Shown here piece after piece: positions 15,216 through 23,642 of a stretch of DNA of 24,860 bases (positions are counted from its first letter, which is position 1; each line of letters begins with the position of its first letter). Position numbers and translations under genes: made by a program. Source of the DNA: Firmicutes bacterium UBA6811 (GTDB taxonomy: Bacteria; Bacillota; SHA-98; UBA4971). Location of the stretch: positions 1 through 24,860 of the forward strand of contig DKEX01000085.1 in assembly GCA_002452295.1 (NCBI GenBank), read 5' to 3'. Below the pieces are notes generated by a model. The model worked only from the letters and a program-made list of their open reading frames with translations. It was not told the origin of the DNA and ran no database searches.

Positions 15216-16406
15216 TCACCGTGTGATGGCCTTGCTGAATGCGGGCACTGCTATCGCCAGGGTCACCAGCCCGAACCCCGCCAGCACGGCGATCTCGGTC
15301 GTTATGGCCCCCAGCCCGGCCCCCAGTATCATCACCTTGCGCAGGCCCTGGATGGTATAGCTGAGGGGGATCAGCCTTGAGAGCCATCTCATGATCTCGG
15401 GCATCTGCTGCACCGGGAAGAACGCGCCCGAGAGGAACATCATCGGGAAGTTCAGCGTCATGAGGATGGTCATGGCGGTCTCCTGCTCAGATGCGAACGC
15501 CGAGATTAGAATCCCCAACCCAACGAAGGAGAATATCCCGAGCACCAGCAGCAGTGCGACCAGCAACAGGCTTCCGTATACCCTGACGTGGAACAGCAGC
15601 ACCGCCAGCACGAGCACCAGCGCCCCCTGGGTGAAGCCCCTCACGGACTGGGAGAACGTCTTGCCCAGGATTATCGATAGCCGGTTGATGGGCGCCACCA
15701 GGATCCCGTCGAGCGTGCCGATCTCCCGCTCACGGGCGATGGCCCCTGCAAGTCCCATCATCACCGCCATCACCACAACCATGGCCATGATCCCCGGCGC
15801 CATGAACTGGAAGTAGTTCGGCTCCCCCGCCACTATGCCTTCCTGCCTGACCACAAACGGCCTGACAGCGGCGTCCGGGTCTCCCAGAAGGGGCACGGGC
15901 GCCATCGCAGTCACGGCCCTGAGCTTTTCCTCGGCTACCTTCGTCGAGAAGGCATCCACGACTTTCTCCAGCATCGTGCCGAGCATCGCCGAGACTTGCG
16001 GGTTTGACTGGTCGGTTATGATGGTCACCTGCGCCTGCTTCCCCGACATGATGCCCTGCGTGAAACCCGCGGGGATCACGATTGCTCCGCTTATCCTGCC
16101 CTGCCTGATGAGGTCCTTCGCCTCGTCGGCGCTGGAAGCGCTGAGGAGGTTGAAGCTCTTCGTGCCTCCTATCTCAATTTGCTCCAGGCCGGCCGCAACC
16201 CGGCTGGCAGCCGCCCCGCCGCCGTCCCCGTTCACAACGGCGATTGAGACCCCATTCAGCGAGTTCTGTGACGGGAATATATAGCCTGTCATCACCATCA
16301 TGAATATCGGCATGATGATAAACGAGATGAGCCTCATCCTGTCGCGGAAGAAATCGGCGAGGTCCTTCCATGCAATTTCGAAAGCGTCCTTCAATGTCTG
16401 GCGCAT
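15216..16406 (-). CDS. ABC-2-type transporter permease (YhgE/DrrB-like topology)
   Basis: A 396-residue membrane subunit of an ABC exporter. There is one N-terminal membrane segment (FIIMPIFMMVMTGYIF at about 29-44), then a large extracytoplasmic domain (about 50-225), then five further hydrophobic segments in the C-terminal half, the architecture of ABC-2 permeases with an extended loop. Typical family stretches are AREREIGTLDGILVAPINR and LSGAFFPVQQMPEIM with IPLSYTIQGLR. ATG at 16406 has AGGAGG upstream. It starts 40 bases after the ATPase stop and is the last gene of the AbrB-ATPase-permease operon. The substrate is unknown; drugs, lipids or sodium are all handled by relatives. Confidence 0.9.
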   Translation of the reverse strand: MRQTLKDAFEIAWKDLADFFRDRMRLISFIIMPIFMMVMTGYIFPSQNSLNGVSIAVVNGDGGGAAASRVAAGLEQIEIGGTKSFNLLSASSADEAKDLIRQGRISGAIVIPAGFTQGIMSGKQAQVTIITDQSNPQVSAMLGTMLEKVVDAFSTKVAEEKLRAVTAMAPVPLLGDPDAAVRPFVVRQEGIVAGEPNYFQFMAPGIMAMVVVMAVMMGLAGAIAREREIGTLDGILVAPINRLSIILGKTFSQSVRGFTQGALVLVLAVLLFHVRVYGSLLLVALLLVLGIFSFVGLGILISAFASEQETAMTILMTLNFPMMFLSGAFFPVQQMPEIMRWLSRLIPLSYTIQGLRKVMILGAGLGAITTEIAVLAGFGLVTLAIAVPAFSKAITR

Positions 16407-16446
16407 AGCGTCAATGCCACCTCCTGCACCTGCAAGCCGTCCACCG

Positions 16447-17517
16447 TCATCGGGCCACCCTTTGGGCTACTCTCTGGCGACTGTGGCCCCTTCCCGACGG
16501 CACTTTGTCCTGGACCTCATCCCGCATCTCATGGCCTGTGAGCTGCACGAAGACATCCTCGAGGGTCGGCTCGGCCATATTGACAGAAGCGAGCCTCGCG
16601 CCGGAGGAGAGAAGCCTCGCCAGGACCTGCCCTATGGTATCCCCGGGCGCACCCGGGTCCGCCCCGCCCGCCCCGCTTGCCCCGCCTGCTGTGCCCGCCA
16701 CGGTCTGGACGCGCAGCCGCGTCGCGGTCTCGTGGCCGATGTGCTTCACGCTCGGCACCTCTGCAATGGCGGTTACCATGTCATCGGACAGGTTCGGGAT
16801 CTCGAGGTCGATAACGGCCGTGCCGTCGCCGTTCAGCATCTTCTTGAGCTCGGATGACGTCCCGACGGCCACCATGCGACCGCGGTCGATAATGCCGATG
16901 GTGTCGCACAACGCCTCCGCCTCGTACATCTGGTGCGTCGTGAGGACGATCGTTACCCCCTGGGACCGCAGGTCCTGGATGAACTCCCGGATCGACCTGG
17001 TTGTCTGCGGGTCGAGACCCAGGGTGGGCTCGTCGAGGAACAGCACTTCGGGCATGTTGAGGAGAGCACGGGCGATGTTCACCCGCTGCTTCATCCCTGT
17101 GGAGAACGTGCCTGCCAGATGGTCGGCCCATGGCTCCATCTTGAGAGCCCGTAGCCAGTGCTCGGTGCGCTCCCGGATGATGTCGTCAGGGAGGTGGTTG
17201 AGGCGCCCGAAGAGCCTCAAGTTCTCCCGGGCTGTCAGCCGGTCGTACACGATGAGCTTCTCGGAAACAAGGCCTATCTTCCTGCGCACTTTATCCGGCT
17301 CTTTGACCAGGTCGTAGCCGCTGATTCGCGCCGTGCCGGCGGTCGGGCGCAGGAGGGTCGTGAGCATGCGAATCGTAGTGGACTTGCCCGCCCCGTTCGG
17401 TCCGAGAAAGCCGAACACGCGCCCCTTCGGCACCGCAAACGAGACGTGGTCAACCGCCACAAAGCCGCCGAACTTTCGAGTGAGGTTCTCAACTTCGATC
17501 ATCACTTGTTCCGACAT
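16447..17517 (-). CDS. ABC transporter ATP-binding protein with C-terminal extension
   Basis: The 356-residue ATPase partner of the downstream permease. Walker A GPNGAGKST is at 39-47, the signature is FSTGM (in the stretch GTFSTGMKQRVNIARALL), Walker B is VLFLDEP, and TTHQMYEAEAL carries the H-loop. After the ATPase domain a C-terminal domain of about 110 residues, typical of drug/sodium exporter ATPases, includes a low-complexity Gly/Ala linker (AGGASGAGGADPGAP). It ends in VQLTGHE and then a basic tail. ATG at 17517 is preferred: GGAGG lies ten bases upstream and MSEQVMIEVENLTRKF is the usual opening; the frame extends to 17631 without family character. It lies 64 bases after the AbrB-type gene. 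Confidence 0.92.
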   Translation of the reverse strand: MSEQVMIEVENLTRKFGGFVAVDHVSFAVPKGRVFGFLGPNGAGKSTTIRMLTTLLRPTAGTARISGYDLVKEPDKVRRKIGLVSEKLIVYDRLTARENLRLFGRLNHLPDDIIRERTEHWLRALKMEPWADHLAGTFSTGMKQRVNIARALLNMPEVLFLDEPTLGLDPQTTRSIREFIQDLRSQGVTIVLTTHQMYEAEALCDTIGIIDRGRMVAVGTSSELKKMLNGDGTAVIDLEIPNLSDDMVTAIAEVPSVKHIGHETATRLRVQTVAGTAGGASGAGGADPGAPGDTIGQVLARLLSSGARLASVNMAEPTLEDVFVQLTGHEMRDEVQDKVPSGRGHSRQRVAQRVAR

Positions 17518-17581
17518 AGACTTGCCGCCTCCGCTCCAGTATCGAACGGGAAAACGCAACCGGCCTGCAGTAACGATATGC

Positions 17582-17854
17582 CTACGGCCTGCTGCCATTG
17601 CTATCGGCATCAGAGTTCCCGGAGTCGGCATCGCTTGCGCGGGCCTGCCGCTCGAGAGACACGAGCCGTTCCGACCAGGCGCTCATCATCTGTTCGAACT
17701 GGTCGGCTTTGACGAGGAACAGGCCGCCACCGTGTGCGGCGCCGAACACGAGGAGTTTGTCGCGGGTGTCAAGGGCCATGTCACGCCTGGCCTCGGCAGG
17801 TATCACAATCTGGCCCTGCCGCCCGATGGAGGCTGTCCCGTAGCACTTTACCAC
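17582..17854 (-). CDS. AbrB/SpoVT-type transcriptional regulator
   Basis: A 90-residue DNA-binding protein. Residues 1-45 form the swapped-hairpin AbrB domain (IGRQGQIVIPAEARRDMAL is close to the family pattern GRIVIPKEIR). A short helical region follows (ADQFEQMMSAWSERLVSLERQ) and then a Ser/Asp-rich tail. The start is taken as GTG at 17854, because GGAAGG at 17868-17863 is eight bases upstream; the GTG at 17863 would overlap that site. It is the first gene of the operon with the ABC exporter, so it probably regulates its own operon through the palindromic sites in its leader (17878-17896). Related small regulators head ABC exporter operons in Bacillota. An antitoxin role is unlikely, as no toxin gene is next to it. 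Confidence 0.88.
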   Translation of the reverse strand: MVKCYGTASIGRQGQIVIPAEARRDMALDTRDKLLVFGAAHGGGLFLVKADQFEQMMSAWSERLVSLERQARASDADSGNSDADSNGSRP

Positions 17855-17871
17855 AGTGCTCACCTTCCAGA

Positions 17872-17915
17872 TCTATGATACGTACGTATACTATACGAAG
17901 TACGTAATGTGCGTA
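17872..17915. promoter_or_regulatory. Palindrome-rich AT stretch, likely operator
   Basis: ATACGTACGTAT (17878-17889) is a perfect 12-bp palindrome, overlapped by GTATA-C-TATAC (17886-17896), with further TACGTA at about 17901-17906 and a related GCGTAAG after it. It lies between the predicted transcription start and the coding start of the AbrB-type gene, a good place for autoregulation. It stands out as very AT-rich in a GC-rich region. Confidence 0.6.
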
Positions 17916-17926
17916 AGACACCTACA

Positions 17927-17954
17927 ATTGTACTCCACGCCCTGCGATTGTCAA
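17927..17954 (-). promoter_or_regulatory. Sigma-A-type promoter for the AbrB-ABC exporter operon
   Basis: On the minus strand an exact TTGACA (17954-17949) is followed after 16 bases by TACAAT (17932-17927), five of six to consensus. Transcription would start near 17920, giving a leader of about 65 bases that holds the palindromes. Confidence 0.75.
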
Positions 17955-17977
17955 CGGGCCTTTTGGCGTGCTAAACT
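17948..17977 (+). promoter_or_regulatory. Possible promoter for the GlcD-like oxidase gene
   Basis: TTGTCA (17948-17953) and TAAACT (17972-17977) with an 18-base spacer, five of six and four of six to consensus. Its -35 box is the same DNA as the -35 box of the opposite promoter, so the two promoters would compete. It is weaker than its partner. Confidence 0.35.
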
Positions 17978-17997
17978 CTTTGCGGGAGGGGATGCGC

Positions 17998-19398
17998 GTG
18001 TACAGCAAGGTTGATGCGCGGATCGTGGAGATGCTTGCCGAAATCGTGGGACCCGAGGCTGTCGTGACCACCGAGGAGGGCATGGAGCCATACTCTCATG
18101 ACGAGATGCCAGGCTGGCGGTACATGCCCGAGGTCGTTGTCAAACCACGCTCGACCGAGGAGGTTGCGCGCATCGTGCGGCTTGCGGGCGAGGCGAACGT
18201 CCCGGTCACCCCGCGCGGCCTGGGGACGGGCCTGTCGGGCGGGGCGCTCCCGGTGCACGGCGGGATCGTTGTGTCCATGGAGCGGATGAATAGCCTCGCC
18301 GAGGTGGACGAGGACAACCTCATGGCCGTCGTGGAGCCGGGCCTCGTCGTGAGTGAGCTACATAAGCAGGTGGAGGCGCGGGGCCTCTTCTACCCACCCG
18401 ACCCGGCGAGCCTCGATAGCTGCAGTATCGGTGGCAACATCGCCGAGAACGCGGGTGGGCCGCGAGCAGTCAAATACGGGGTAACCCGCGACTATGTCAT
18501 GGGCGTCGAGGCGGTGCTCCCTGACGGAAGCGTCGTGCGCTACGGCGGCAAGACCGTTAAGAACGTCACCGGCTATGACCTCGCGAACGTCCTCATCGGG
18601 TCCGAGGGCACGCTCGGCATCATCACCCGGGCCGTCCTGAAGCTCATCCCGCTACCTCAGCACCGGATCGACCTTCTCGTCCCGTTCCACAGTTTCCACG
18701 ACGCGACGCGCACCGTGACCGAGATCATCCGCGCGAAGAGAATAGTCCCGGTGGTGCTGGAGTTCATGGACAGGGAGAGCGTAAAGGCGTGCGAGAAGTA
18801 TCTTGAGAAGGAACTACCATTCAGCGACGCCGAGGCGCAGCTCATCGTGGGCCTGGACGGCAACAGGCGCGAGGACATCGACACGCAGGCGGAGACCATC
18901 GCAGAGATCTGCCTCGAGAGCGGGGCCGACGACGTGCTGGTGGCGGACAACGCGTTCCAGAAGGACCAGCTCTGGCACGCGAGGCGCATCCTCCTGGAGA
19001 CGCTGAAGGCTATCAGCGAGAGGGTCGAGGTCGAGGACGTGGTGGTTCCGAGGGTGAGGATCCCGGAGCTCATCAGCGCCGTTGAGGAGATCTCGGAGCG
19101 GAGCGGCTTTCCGATAGTCAACTGGGGGCACGCAGGCGACGGGAACGTCCACGTCGGGGTGCTCAAGCGCGGCATTAGCGACGAGAAATGGAACGCCGAA
19201 CTGGACCGCGTGAACGAGGCCATCTTCGAGGCGGCGCTCAGCCTTGGGGGAATGATCACAGGCGAGCATGGCATCGGCATCTTCAAGAAGCGATTCATGC
19301 CGAAGGCGGTGGACGAGCCCACCATGGCGGCCATGCGCGTCCTGAAGCGCGCCTTCGACCCTGCGGGCATCCTGAACCCGGGCAAGGTGCTGCCGTAG
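17998..19398 (+). CDS. glcD: FAD-linked 2-hydroxyacid oxidase (GlcD-like)
   Basis: A 466-residue flavoprotein that oxidises a 2-hydroxyacid such as glycolate or D-lactate to the keto acid and passes electrons to a partner. The FAD-binding PCMH domain covers about 44-220 (VTPRGLGTGLSGGALP at 70-85, SIGGNIAENAGG at 143-154, TGYDLANVLIGSEGTLGIIT at 191-210). The C-terminal oxidase domain carries the metal/substrate-site motif NWGHAGDGNVH (375-385), GEHGIGIFKK and the terminal LNPGKVLP. GTG at 17998 is chosen because GGAGG at 17985-17989 is eight bases upstream; ATG at 17992 is too close to that site. There is no GlcE/GlcF gene alongside, so the electron acceptor is unknown. The next gene, 269 bases on, is a class II aldolase that could supply the precursor. 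Confidence 0.92.
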   Translation: MYSKVDARIVEMLAEIVGPEAVVTTEEGMEPYSHDEMPGWRYMPEVVVKPRSTEEVARIVRLAGEANVPVTPRGLGTGLSGGALPVHGGIVVSMERMNSLAEVDEDNLMAVVEPGLVVSELHKQVEARGLFYPPDPASLDSCSIGGNIAENAGGPRAVKYGVTRDYVMGVEAVLPDGSVVRYGGKTVKNVTGYDLANVLIGSEGTLGIITRAVLKLIPLPQHRIDLLVPFHSFHDATRTVTEIIRAKRIVPVVLEFMDRESVKACEKYLEKELPFSDAEAQLIVGLDGNRREDIDTQAETIAEICLESGADDVLVADNAFQKDQLWHARRILLETLKAISERVEVEDVVVPRVRIPELISAVEEISERSGFPIVNWGHAGDGNVHVGVLKRGISDEKWNAELDRVNEAIFEAALSLGGMITGEHGIGIFKKRFMPKAVDEPTMAAMRVLKRAFDPAGILNPGKVLP

Positions 19399-19667
19399 GC
19401 GTGCGGGGTGCTGCTTCACGTTGGCCACGTGTGGGGTTGCGTCGGAGCACTGGCCTCCGGACGGTGGGTTTGCGGCCCATCGCCGCGAGACGCGGCGACA
19501 GGGTATACCAGGTTCCAGGAGCCGTTCTCACGGTCGCCGGTAGCTGCATCCCCCTGGCACCCATTCGATCGTGCAGTCAAGAGGGGACGGAGTTCCTGGC
19601 TTCCTAACAGACCTTACACAGTTGTCCTTACGCAGTCCCTGACGGATCTCGACAGGAGGAGGACCAC

Positions 19668-20336
19668 ATGACCACAGACAAGTGTCTAGCTCTAAAGCAG
19701 CAAATCGTCGAAGCAGGGGTCCACATGATTCGGGCAGGCCTTGTGTACGGGACCGGCGGGAACATAAGCGCCAGGCTGCCGGGGATGGACTACTTCTACG
19801 TCACCCCGAGCGGTATGGCATACGAGTCCCTGAAGCCCGAGGACATTGTCGGCGTTGACTACGAGGGGAACGTGGTCGAGGGCGCGAGGCGCCCGTCCAT
19901 CGAGCACATGATGCACGCGGGCATCCTTCGGGCAAGGCCCGGCGTGGGCGCGGTGGCGCATACCCACTCCACCTATGCCACGGCGGTCGCCTCGGCACGT
20001 ATGCCGATCCCGCCTTTCCTCGAAACCGTGATCGCCACTAACGGCGGACGTGAGATCAAGGTGGCGGACTTCGCCCCGGCCGGGTCGCGCGAACTCGCCG
20101 AGGTCGCTGCCCGCACTCTGGGTGGCGACAGCGCCGTGCTCCTTGCGAACCACGGGGTCATCGCCGTCGGGCGCGACCTCGGCGAGGCGCTCGGCGTGTG
20201 CGAGGTTGTCGAGAAGGCCGCCACGGTGTTCCTGCTGAGCAGGATCGCCGGCGGTCCCGTGCCGATCCCGCAGGAGACGGCTGCAAGGCAGGCGGAGTTC
20301 TTCAGGGCCATGTACGGCCAGGGGCACCATCGGTAA
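19668..20336 (+). CDS. fucA: Class II aldolase, L-fuculose-1-phosphate aldolase-like
   Basis: A 222-residue Zn aldolase that would cleave a sugar phosphate into dihydroxyacetone phosphate and an aldehyde (lactaldehyde from fuculose-1-phosphate, glycolaldehyde from ribulose-1-phosphate). The catalytic E79 is in PSIEHMMHA, and the Zn ligands H98 and H100 (AHTHST) and H162 (ANHG) match the positions E73, H92, H94 and H155 of E. coli FucA. The N-terminal YGTGGNISAR is the phosphate-binding signature. ATG at 19668 follows GGAGGAGG. Length is normal. L-ribulose-5-phosphate epimerase and methylthioribulose dehydratase share the fold, so the exact substrate is open. The absence of fucose or rhamnose kinase and isomerase genes nearby suggests a broader or different role. 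Confidence 0.88.
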   Translation: MTTDKCLALKQQIVEAGVHMIRAGLVYGTGGNISARLPGMDYFYVTPSGMAYESLKPEDIVGVDYEGNVVEGARRPSIEHMMHAGILRARPGVGAVAHTHSTYATAVASARMPIPPFLETVIATNGGREIKVADFAPAGSRELAEVAARTLGGDSAVLLANHGVIAVGRDLGEALGVCEVVEKAATVFLLSRIAGGPVPIPQETAARQAEFFRAMYGQGHHR

Positions 20337-20556
20337 GAGGGCACGACCACGGGGGCTACCGCCCGCCACCCAGCCACCCAGCCAACGACCGCTGGCGGCC
20401 GAGCGGCTGACTCTCTGGCAGTCGCGGTCAATGCCCCGTCGGCTCAGGCGTCAGGACGGCCGATCGCAGGACGGCAGGTCTGTCGAGGCGACGAGACGGC
20501 GCCAAGCTGCAGCTCACCCTGCTGGCACGCTGGCGCAACTTGGACGAGCCCCGCTC

Positions 20557-21144
20557 TCAGATGCCAGGATGAGTGTGAGATGCGCGAAGTGCTGCGCGGA
20601 GCCTGGGACCTGCCAGCCCGGCGATGCAAGCTTTCAAGAGATCGCCCGGGATGAATGGTAGGGCTCCCGCAATGATTGCCTTACCAAGCGGCAATCGTGT
20701 GGTGAGTGAGAGCTGGAGGATGCCGAGAACGTAGACGACGACCACTCCCCCTACCACGCAAGCGAGGACCGAAAGGCCGGTTCCAGGTGGTTTGGCGTTC
20801 GCTCGCTTCTGCGCCATAAGACCGATGACATAGGCACCCGCAGCGAAACCCCAGAGATATCCGCCGGTGGGTCCTGCCAGCACTCCGAGGCCCGAGGCGT
20901 TTCCTGCGAAGATCGGCATCCCTGCGGCGCCCAGGAGCACGTAAAGCAACTGACTCAACGCCCCTTCCCTGGGGCCAAGCAGCAAGCCCGCGAGCATGGC
21001 GCCGAACGATTGCGCTGTCACGGGAACGGGGCTGAACGGTAAGGGTATTGACACGAATGCCAGCACGCCAGTGATCGTGGCGAACAGCGCTATCCTTGTC
21101 AACGAATATACATTAGTCTTCTCCATTTTATTAGTTTGCTCCAT
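20557..21144 (-). CDS. bioY: Biotin transporter BioY (ECF S component)
   Basis: A membrane protein of about 195 residues that binds biotin and brings it into the cell, alone or with the shared ECF energy-coupling module. It has six hydrophobic segments and the family's signature stretches: LAFVSIPLPFSPVPVTAQSF in the first third, LLYVLLGAAGMPIFAG, GPTGGYLWGF and the C-terminal LPFIPGDLLKA. No ecfA or ecfT gene is near. ATG at 21144 begins 10 bases after the acetyltransferase stop; ATG at 21126 is equally possible and agrees better with usual lengths, with GGAG upstream. Neither has a strong Shine-Dalgarno, so translation may be coupled to the acetyltransferase. The 5' end (MEQTNKMEKTN) is AT-rich and repeats a 6-residue unit. 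No biotin synthesis gene or BirA site was seen. Confidence 0.93.
   Translation of the reverse strand: MEQTNKMEKTNVYSLTRIALFATITGVLAFVSIPLPFSPVPVTAQSFGAMLAGLLLGPREGALSQLLYVLLGAAGMPIFAGNASGLGVLAGPTGGYLWGFAAGAYVIGLMAQKRANAKPPGTGLSVLACVVGGVVVVYVLGILQLSLTTRLPLGKAIIAGALPFIPGDLLKACIAGLAGPRLRAALRASHTHPGI
20628..20633. other. AAGCTT site (HindIII-type palindrome)
   Basis: The only AAGCTT I found by eye in the window, inside bioY. It is noted because a HindIII-family nuclease is encoded here. A single site in a GC-rich window of this length is not evidence of avoidance. Confidence 0.6.
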
Positions 21145-21154
21145 TGTGCCGTGT

Positions 21155-21832
21155 TCAAGCATTGTGGAGTGTGCCAACATCTGTGGCGCTGGCATTCTGA
21201 GAGAGGACCTTGACCATCCGGTGCAGCCCTCCGATTCCACAGCGGCGGGCTTCTCCCTGCAGGATGTGGGTGTTGACGTGCCTGTAACCGAGGCGCTCGT
21301 ATAGCCTACGAGCGTCGACATTGCTTAGCTCGACATCCAGCGAGCATTTGGTAAGTCCGGCGGCCTTGGCTCTTTCCTCCGCGGCGGCGAGGAGCTTCAT
21401 GCCGATGCCGCGTCTCTGCCATGCGGGAAGCACCGCAACGTGCTCTATGTAGAACTCACCCGGCCCGGGGTTGGGAATCGCGAAGAGGAGCGGGCCTGAG
21501 TGCAGGGCAAGGCGGAATGCCCCGCGTAACCCATATACGAACGGTGCCTGAAGGGCCATGTTGAAGTTCAGCCGTCTTATCCTGCGGCTTTCATACCCGA
21601 GGAGCAGACCCACAACTCTGTCTTTCTCCTCGGCTACCATCGCGAACTGGTAGCTGAACCGGTTCGCGTCCCTAATGAAGAAGGCTCTCAGCACCCTGCG
21701 TGCCTGGTCCGAGCCCCCGAGGCCGAAGATGGTATCAGCCACGCGCTCCGAGGGGAAAGACAGCCTCATGAGGGCCGCGCCGATGGGAGCGTCGTCAGGC
21801 CGCGCGTTCCGTATGTGGACATCGGTTGCCAT
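21155..21832 (-). CDS. GNAT-family N-acetyltransferase
   Basis: A 225-residue acetyl-CoA-dependent acetyltransferase. The acetyl-CoA loop is in HVAVLPAWQRRGIGMKLL (motif A, Q/RxxGxG/A), followed by AAEERAKAAGLTKCSLDVELSN and the closing ARRLYERLGY, the standard GNAT pattern. The N-terminal half (IRNARPDDAPIGAALMRLSF) is also typical. The substrate cannot be told; relatives acetylate protein N-termini, amino acids or antibiotics. ATG at 21832 has GAGGTGAT upstream with good spacing. It shares a transcript with bioY, which starts 10 bases after its stop. There is no functional link known between the two; the pairing may be accidental. Confidence 0.9.
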   Translation of the reverse strand: MATDVHIRNARPDDAPIGAALMRLSFPSERVADTIFGLGGSDQARRVLRAFFIRDANRFSYQFAMVAEEKDRVVGLLLGYESRRIRRLNFNMALQAPFVYGLRGAFRLALHSGPLLFAIPNPGPGEFYIEHVAVLPAWQRRGIGMKLLAAAEERAKAAGLTKCSLDVELSNVDARRLYERLGYRHVNTHILQGEARRCGIGGLHRMVKVLSQNASATDVGTLHNA

Positions 21833-22352
21833 TTCGCATCACCTCATATGGTGGATGGGTTGGGTTTCCAGCCATCGACCCTGCATTCGAATCCTGCTTC
21901 GAAATGGCACGACCGGCGCGGCTAACATGGGTGCGGCTGTGGTCCGGGGGCACGTGTGAATGAATGGCGCCCGCATGCTCTACAAGTTTACATTCTCTGC
22001 CGGTGCGGTCGTTTCCTGCTTCTTTGGACGTGCGGGCCTGATTTCGGAGGACGACCGTTGCGTGAGGTGCCGGCGCGATGCTGCCCGGGATACACCTGCC
22101 CGTGGACAGGGGGGTATCGCCGGGCTTTGGCTCGTGAATTGCACGCAGCACTGACATCGCTATGCAGGGTAACACCCGCCTGGGCCGGTGGGCCGGTGTA
22201 CGAAGGATCTACCCGGCGCTTGTTGAAATTGTACTATGCCTAGCGACCGCGCCGTCTCGGTGGGGTGTCGCGACCGCACTGAGGCACCTGCGCGGCCGAT
22301 CTTAGTCGCAACACCGCTTTGTTCGGAGAGTCCGTACAGGAGGGATTTGCGG
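21833..22352. other. Long divergent intergenic region
   Basis: About 520 bases without a supported gene between the divergently transcribed acetyltransferase and aminotransferase genes. TTCGAA occurs twice 12 bases apart (21886-21891 and 21898-21903). An AT-richer patch with a weak -10-like TACTAT lies near 22230, but no -35 box is correctly spaced. I looked for a glycine riboswitch ahead of the glyoxylate aminotransferase and did not see one. Confidence 0.4.
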
Positions 22353-23543
22353 ATGGAAGGGTATCCGGCCATTGAGACGCAGGGTCGAACGCTCATGGGC
22401 CCCGGCCCGAGCAACGTCCATCCCAGGGTGCTCCAGGCGCTCGCTATGCCCACACTGGGCCACCTTGACCCGGAGTTCCTCAGGATGATGAACCTCACGA
22501 AAGATCTCCTTGCGAAGACGTTCGAGACGGAGAACGAGTTCACCATCCCCATATCCGGGACGGGCAGCGCCGGGATGGAGACGGCGCTCGTAAACTTCAT
22601 CGAGCCGGGGGACAGGGTCCTCGTGTGCGTGAACGGCCTATTCGGCCAGAGGATGGCTGACATCGTAACGCGGTGCGGTGGCGATCTCGCCGTCGTCGAG
22701 GCGGAGTGGGGGAGGATCATCGAGCCAGAGAAGGTCGAGCAGGCGCTCAAGGCGCGCCGGGCTGACATCGTGGCGATCGTGCACGCGGAGACGTCCACCG
22801 GGATACTGCAACCCTTGGAGCCAATAGCAGAGATGGCCCGGAGACACGGAGCGCTCCTGGTGGTGGATGCGGTCACGTCCCTGGGCGGGGCGCCGGTGCG
22901 CGTCGACGCGACCGGGATAGACGTCTGTTACAGCGGCACCCAGAAATGCCTCTCGTGCCCGCCGGGGCTTGCGCCCATCACCATCGGGAGCCGGGCGCGG
23001 GCGAGGCTGGAGGCGCGCAAGACTAAAGTGCAAAGCTGGTACCTGGACCTCACCTGGCTGCACAGGTACTGGGGGAAGGAGAGGTTCTACCACCACACGG
23101 CCCCGGTCAACATGATCTATGCGCTCTATGAGAGCCTCCGCATCATCCACGAGGAGGGTCTCGAGGCGCGGTTCGCCCGGCACCGGCTGCACAGCGACGC
23201 CCTCAAGGCGGGGCTTGCCGCCATGGGCCTGCGGCTCTTCGCCCAGGAGGGCTACAGGGCGCCGATGCTCACGTCTGTTGAGGTGCCCGACGGGGTTGAC
23301 GACGCGCAGGTTCGGCGGCACCTGCTGACCCACTATCGCCTGGAGATAGGCGGTGGCCTGGGCCCGCTCAAGGGCCGCATATGGCGCGTTGGCTTGATGG
23401 GACACTCGTGCACGCAGGAGAACGTAACGCTGTTTCTAGGCGCATTGGAAGATGCTTTGACGGCTGCTGGCTATGACGTGGAGGCAGGGGCTGGCAGTCT
23501 TGCGGCGGGCCAATACTACAGGGCGCAGGGTTCTGGCTCCTGA
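22353..23543 (+). CDS. Class V aminotransferase, alanine/serine-glyoxylate type
   Basis: A 396-residue PLP enzyme. Relatives transfer the amino group of alanine or serine to glyoxylate and make glycine; others act on purine catabolites. The opening LMGPGPSNVHPRVLQA (14-29) is diagnostic for the family. D172 in LLVVDAVTS pairs with the PLP ring nitrogen, K198 in YSGTQKCLS forms the Schiff base, and SGTGSAGME (68-76) binds the phosphate. The C-terminal domain ends with RVGLMGHS. ATG at 22353 has AGGAGG nine bases upstream. It is followed by a hairpin terminator at 23643-23669. With the GlcD-like oxidase upstream it could close a glycolate-glyoxylate-glycine route; that link is inference. Confidence 0.92.
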   Translation: MEGYPAIETQGRTLMGPGPSNVHPRVLQALAMPTLGHLDPEFLRMMNLTKDLLAKTFETENEFTIPISGTGSAGMETALVNFIEPGDRVLVCVNGLFGQRMADIVTRCGGDLAVVEAEWGRIIEPEKVEQALKARRADIVAIVHAETSTGILQPLEPIAEMARRHGALLVVDAVTSLGGAPVRVDATGIDVCYSGTQKCLSCPPGLAPITIGSRARARLEARKTKVQSWYLDLTWLHRYWGKERFYHHTAPVNMIYALYESLRIIHEEGLEARFARHRLHSDALKAGLAAMGLRLFAQEGYRAPMLTSVEVPDGVDDAQVRRHLLTHYRLEIGGGLGPLKGRIWRVGLMGHSCTQENVTLFLGALEDALTAAGYDVEAGAGSLAAGQYYRAQGSGS

Positions 23544-23642
23544 GGCGCCGACCAGCGCCCAGAAGGATCAACATTAGCGGGCAAGCATTGTCGCGGCGTC
23601 TCGCGGCACCGAGCAGGGTCCAGACAGATGATGTTCCTCCTC

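Noticed and set aside
21881..21903. A tRNA T-arm-like string (ATTCGAATCC)
   Set aside because: The flanking bases do not form the T-stem and no acceptor or anticodon arm lies upstream on either strand.
21960..22352. A glycine riboswitch ahead of the glyoxylate aminotransferase
   Set aside because: No conserved aptamer core could be found in the leader; only weak promoter-like AT patches.
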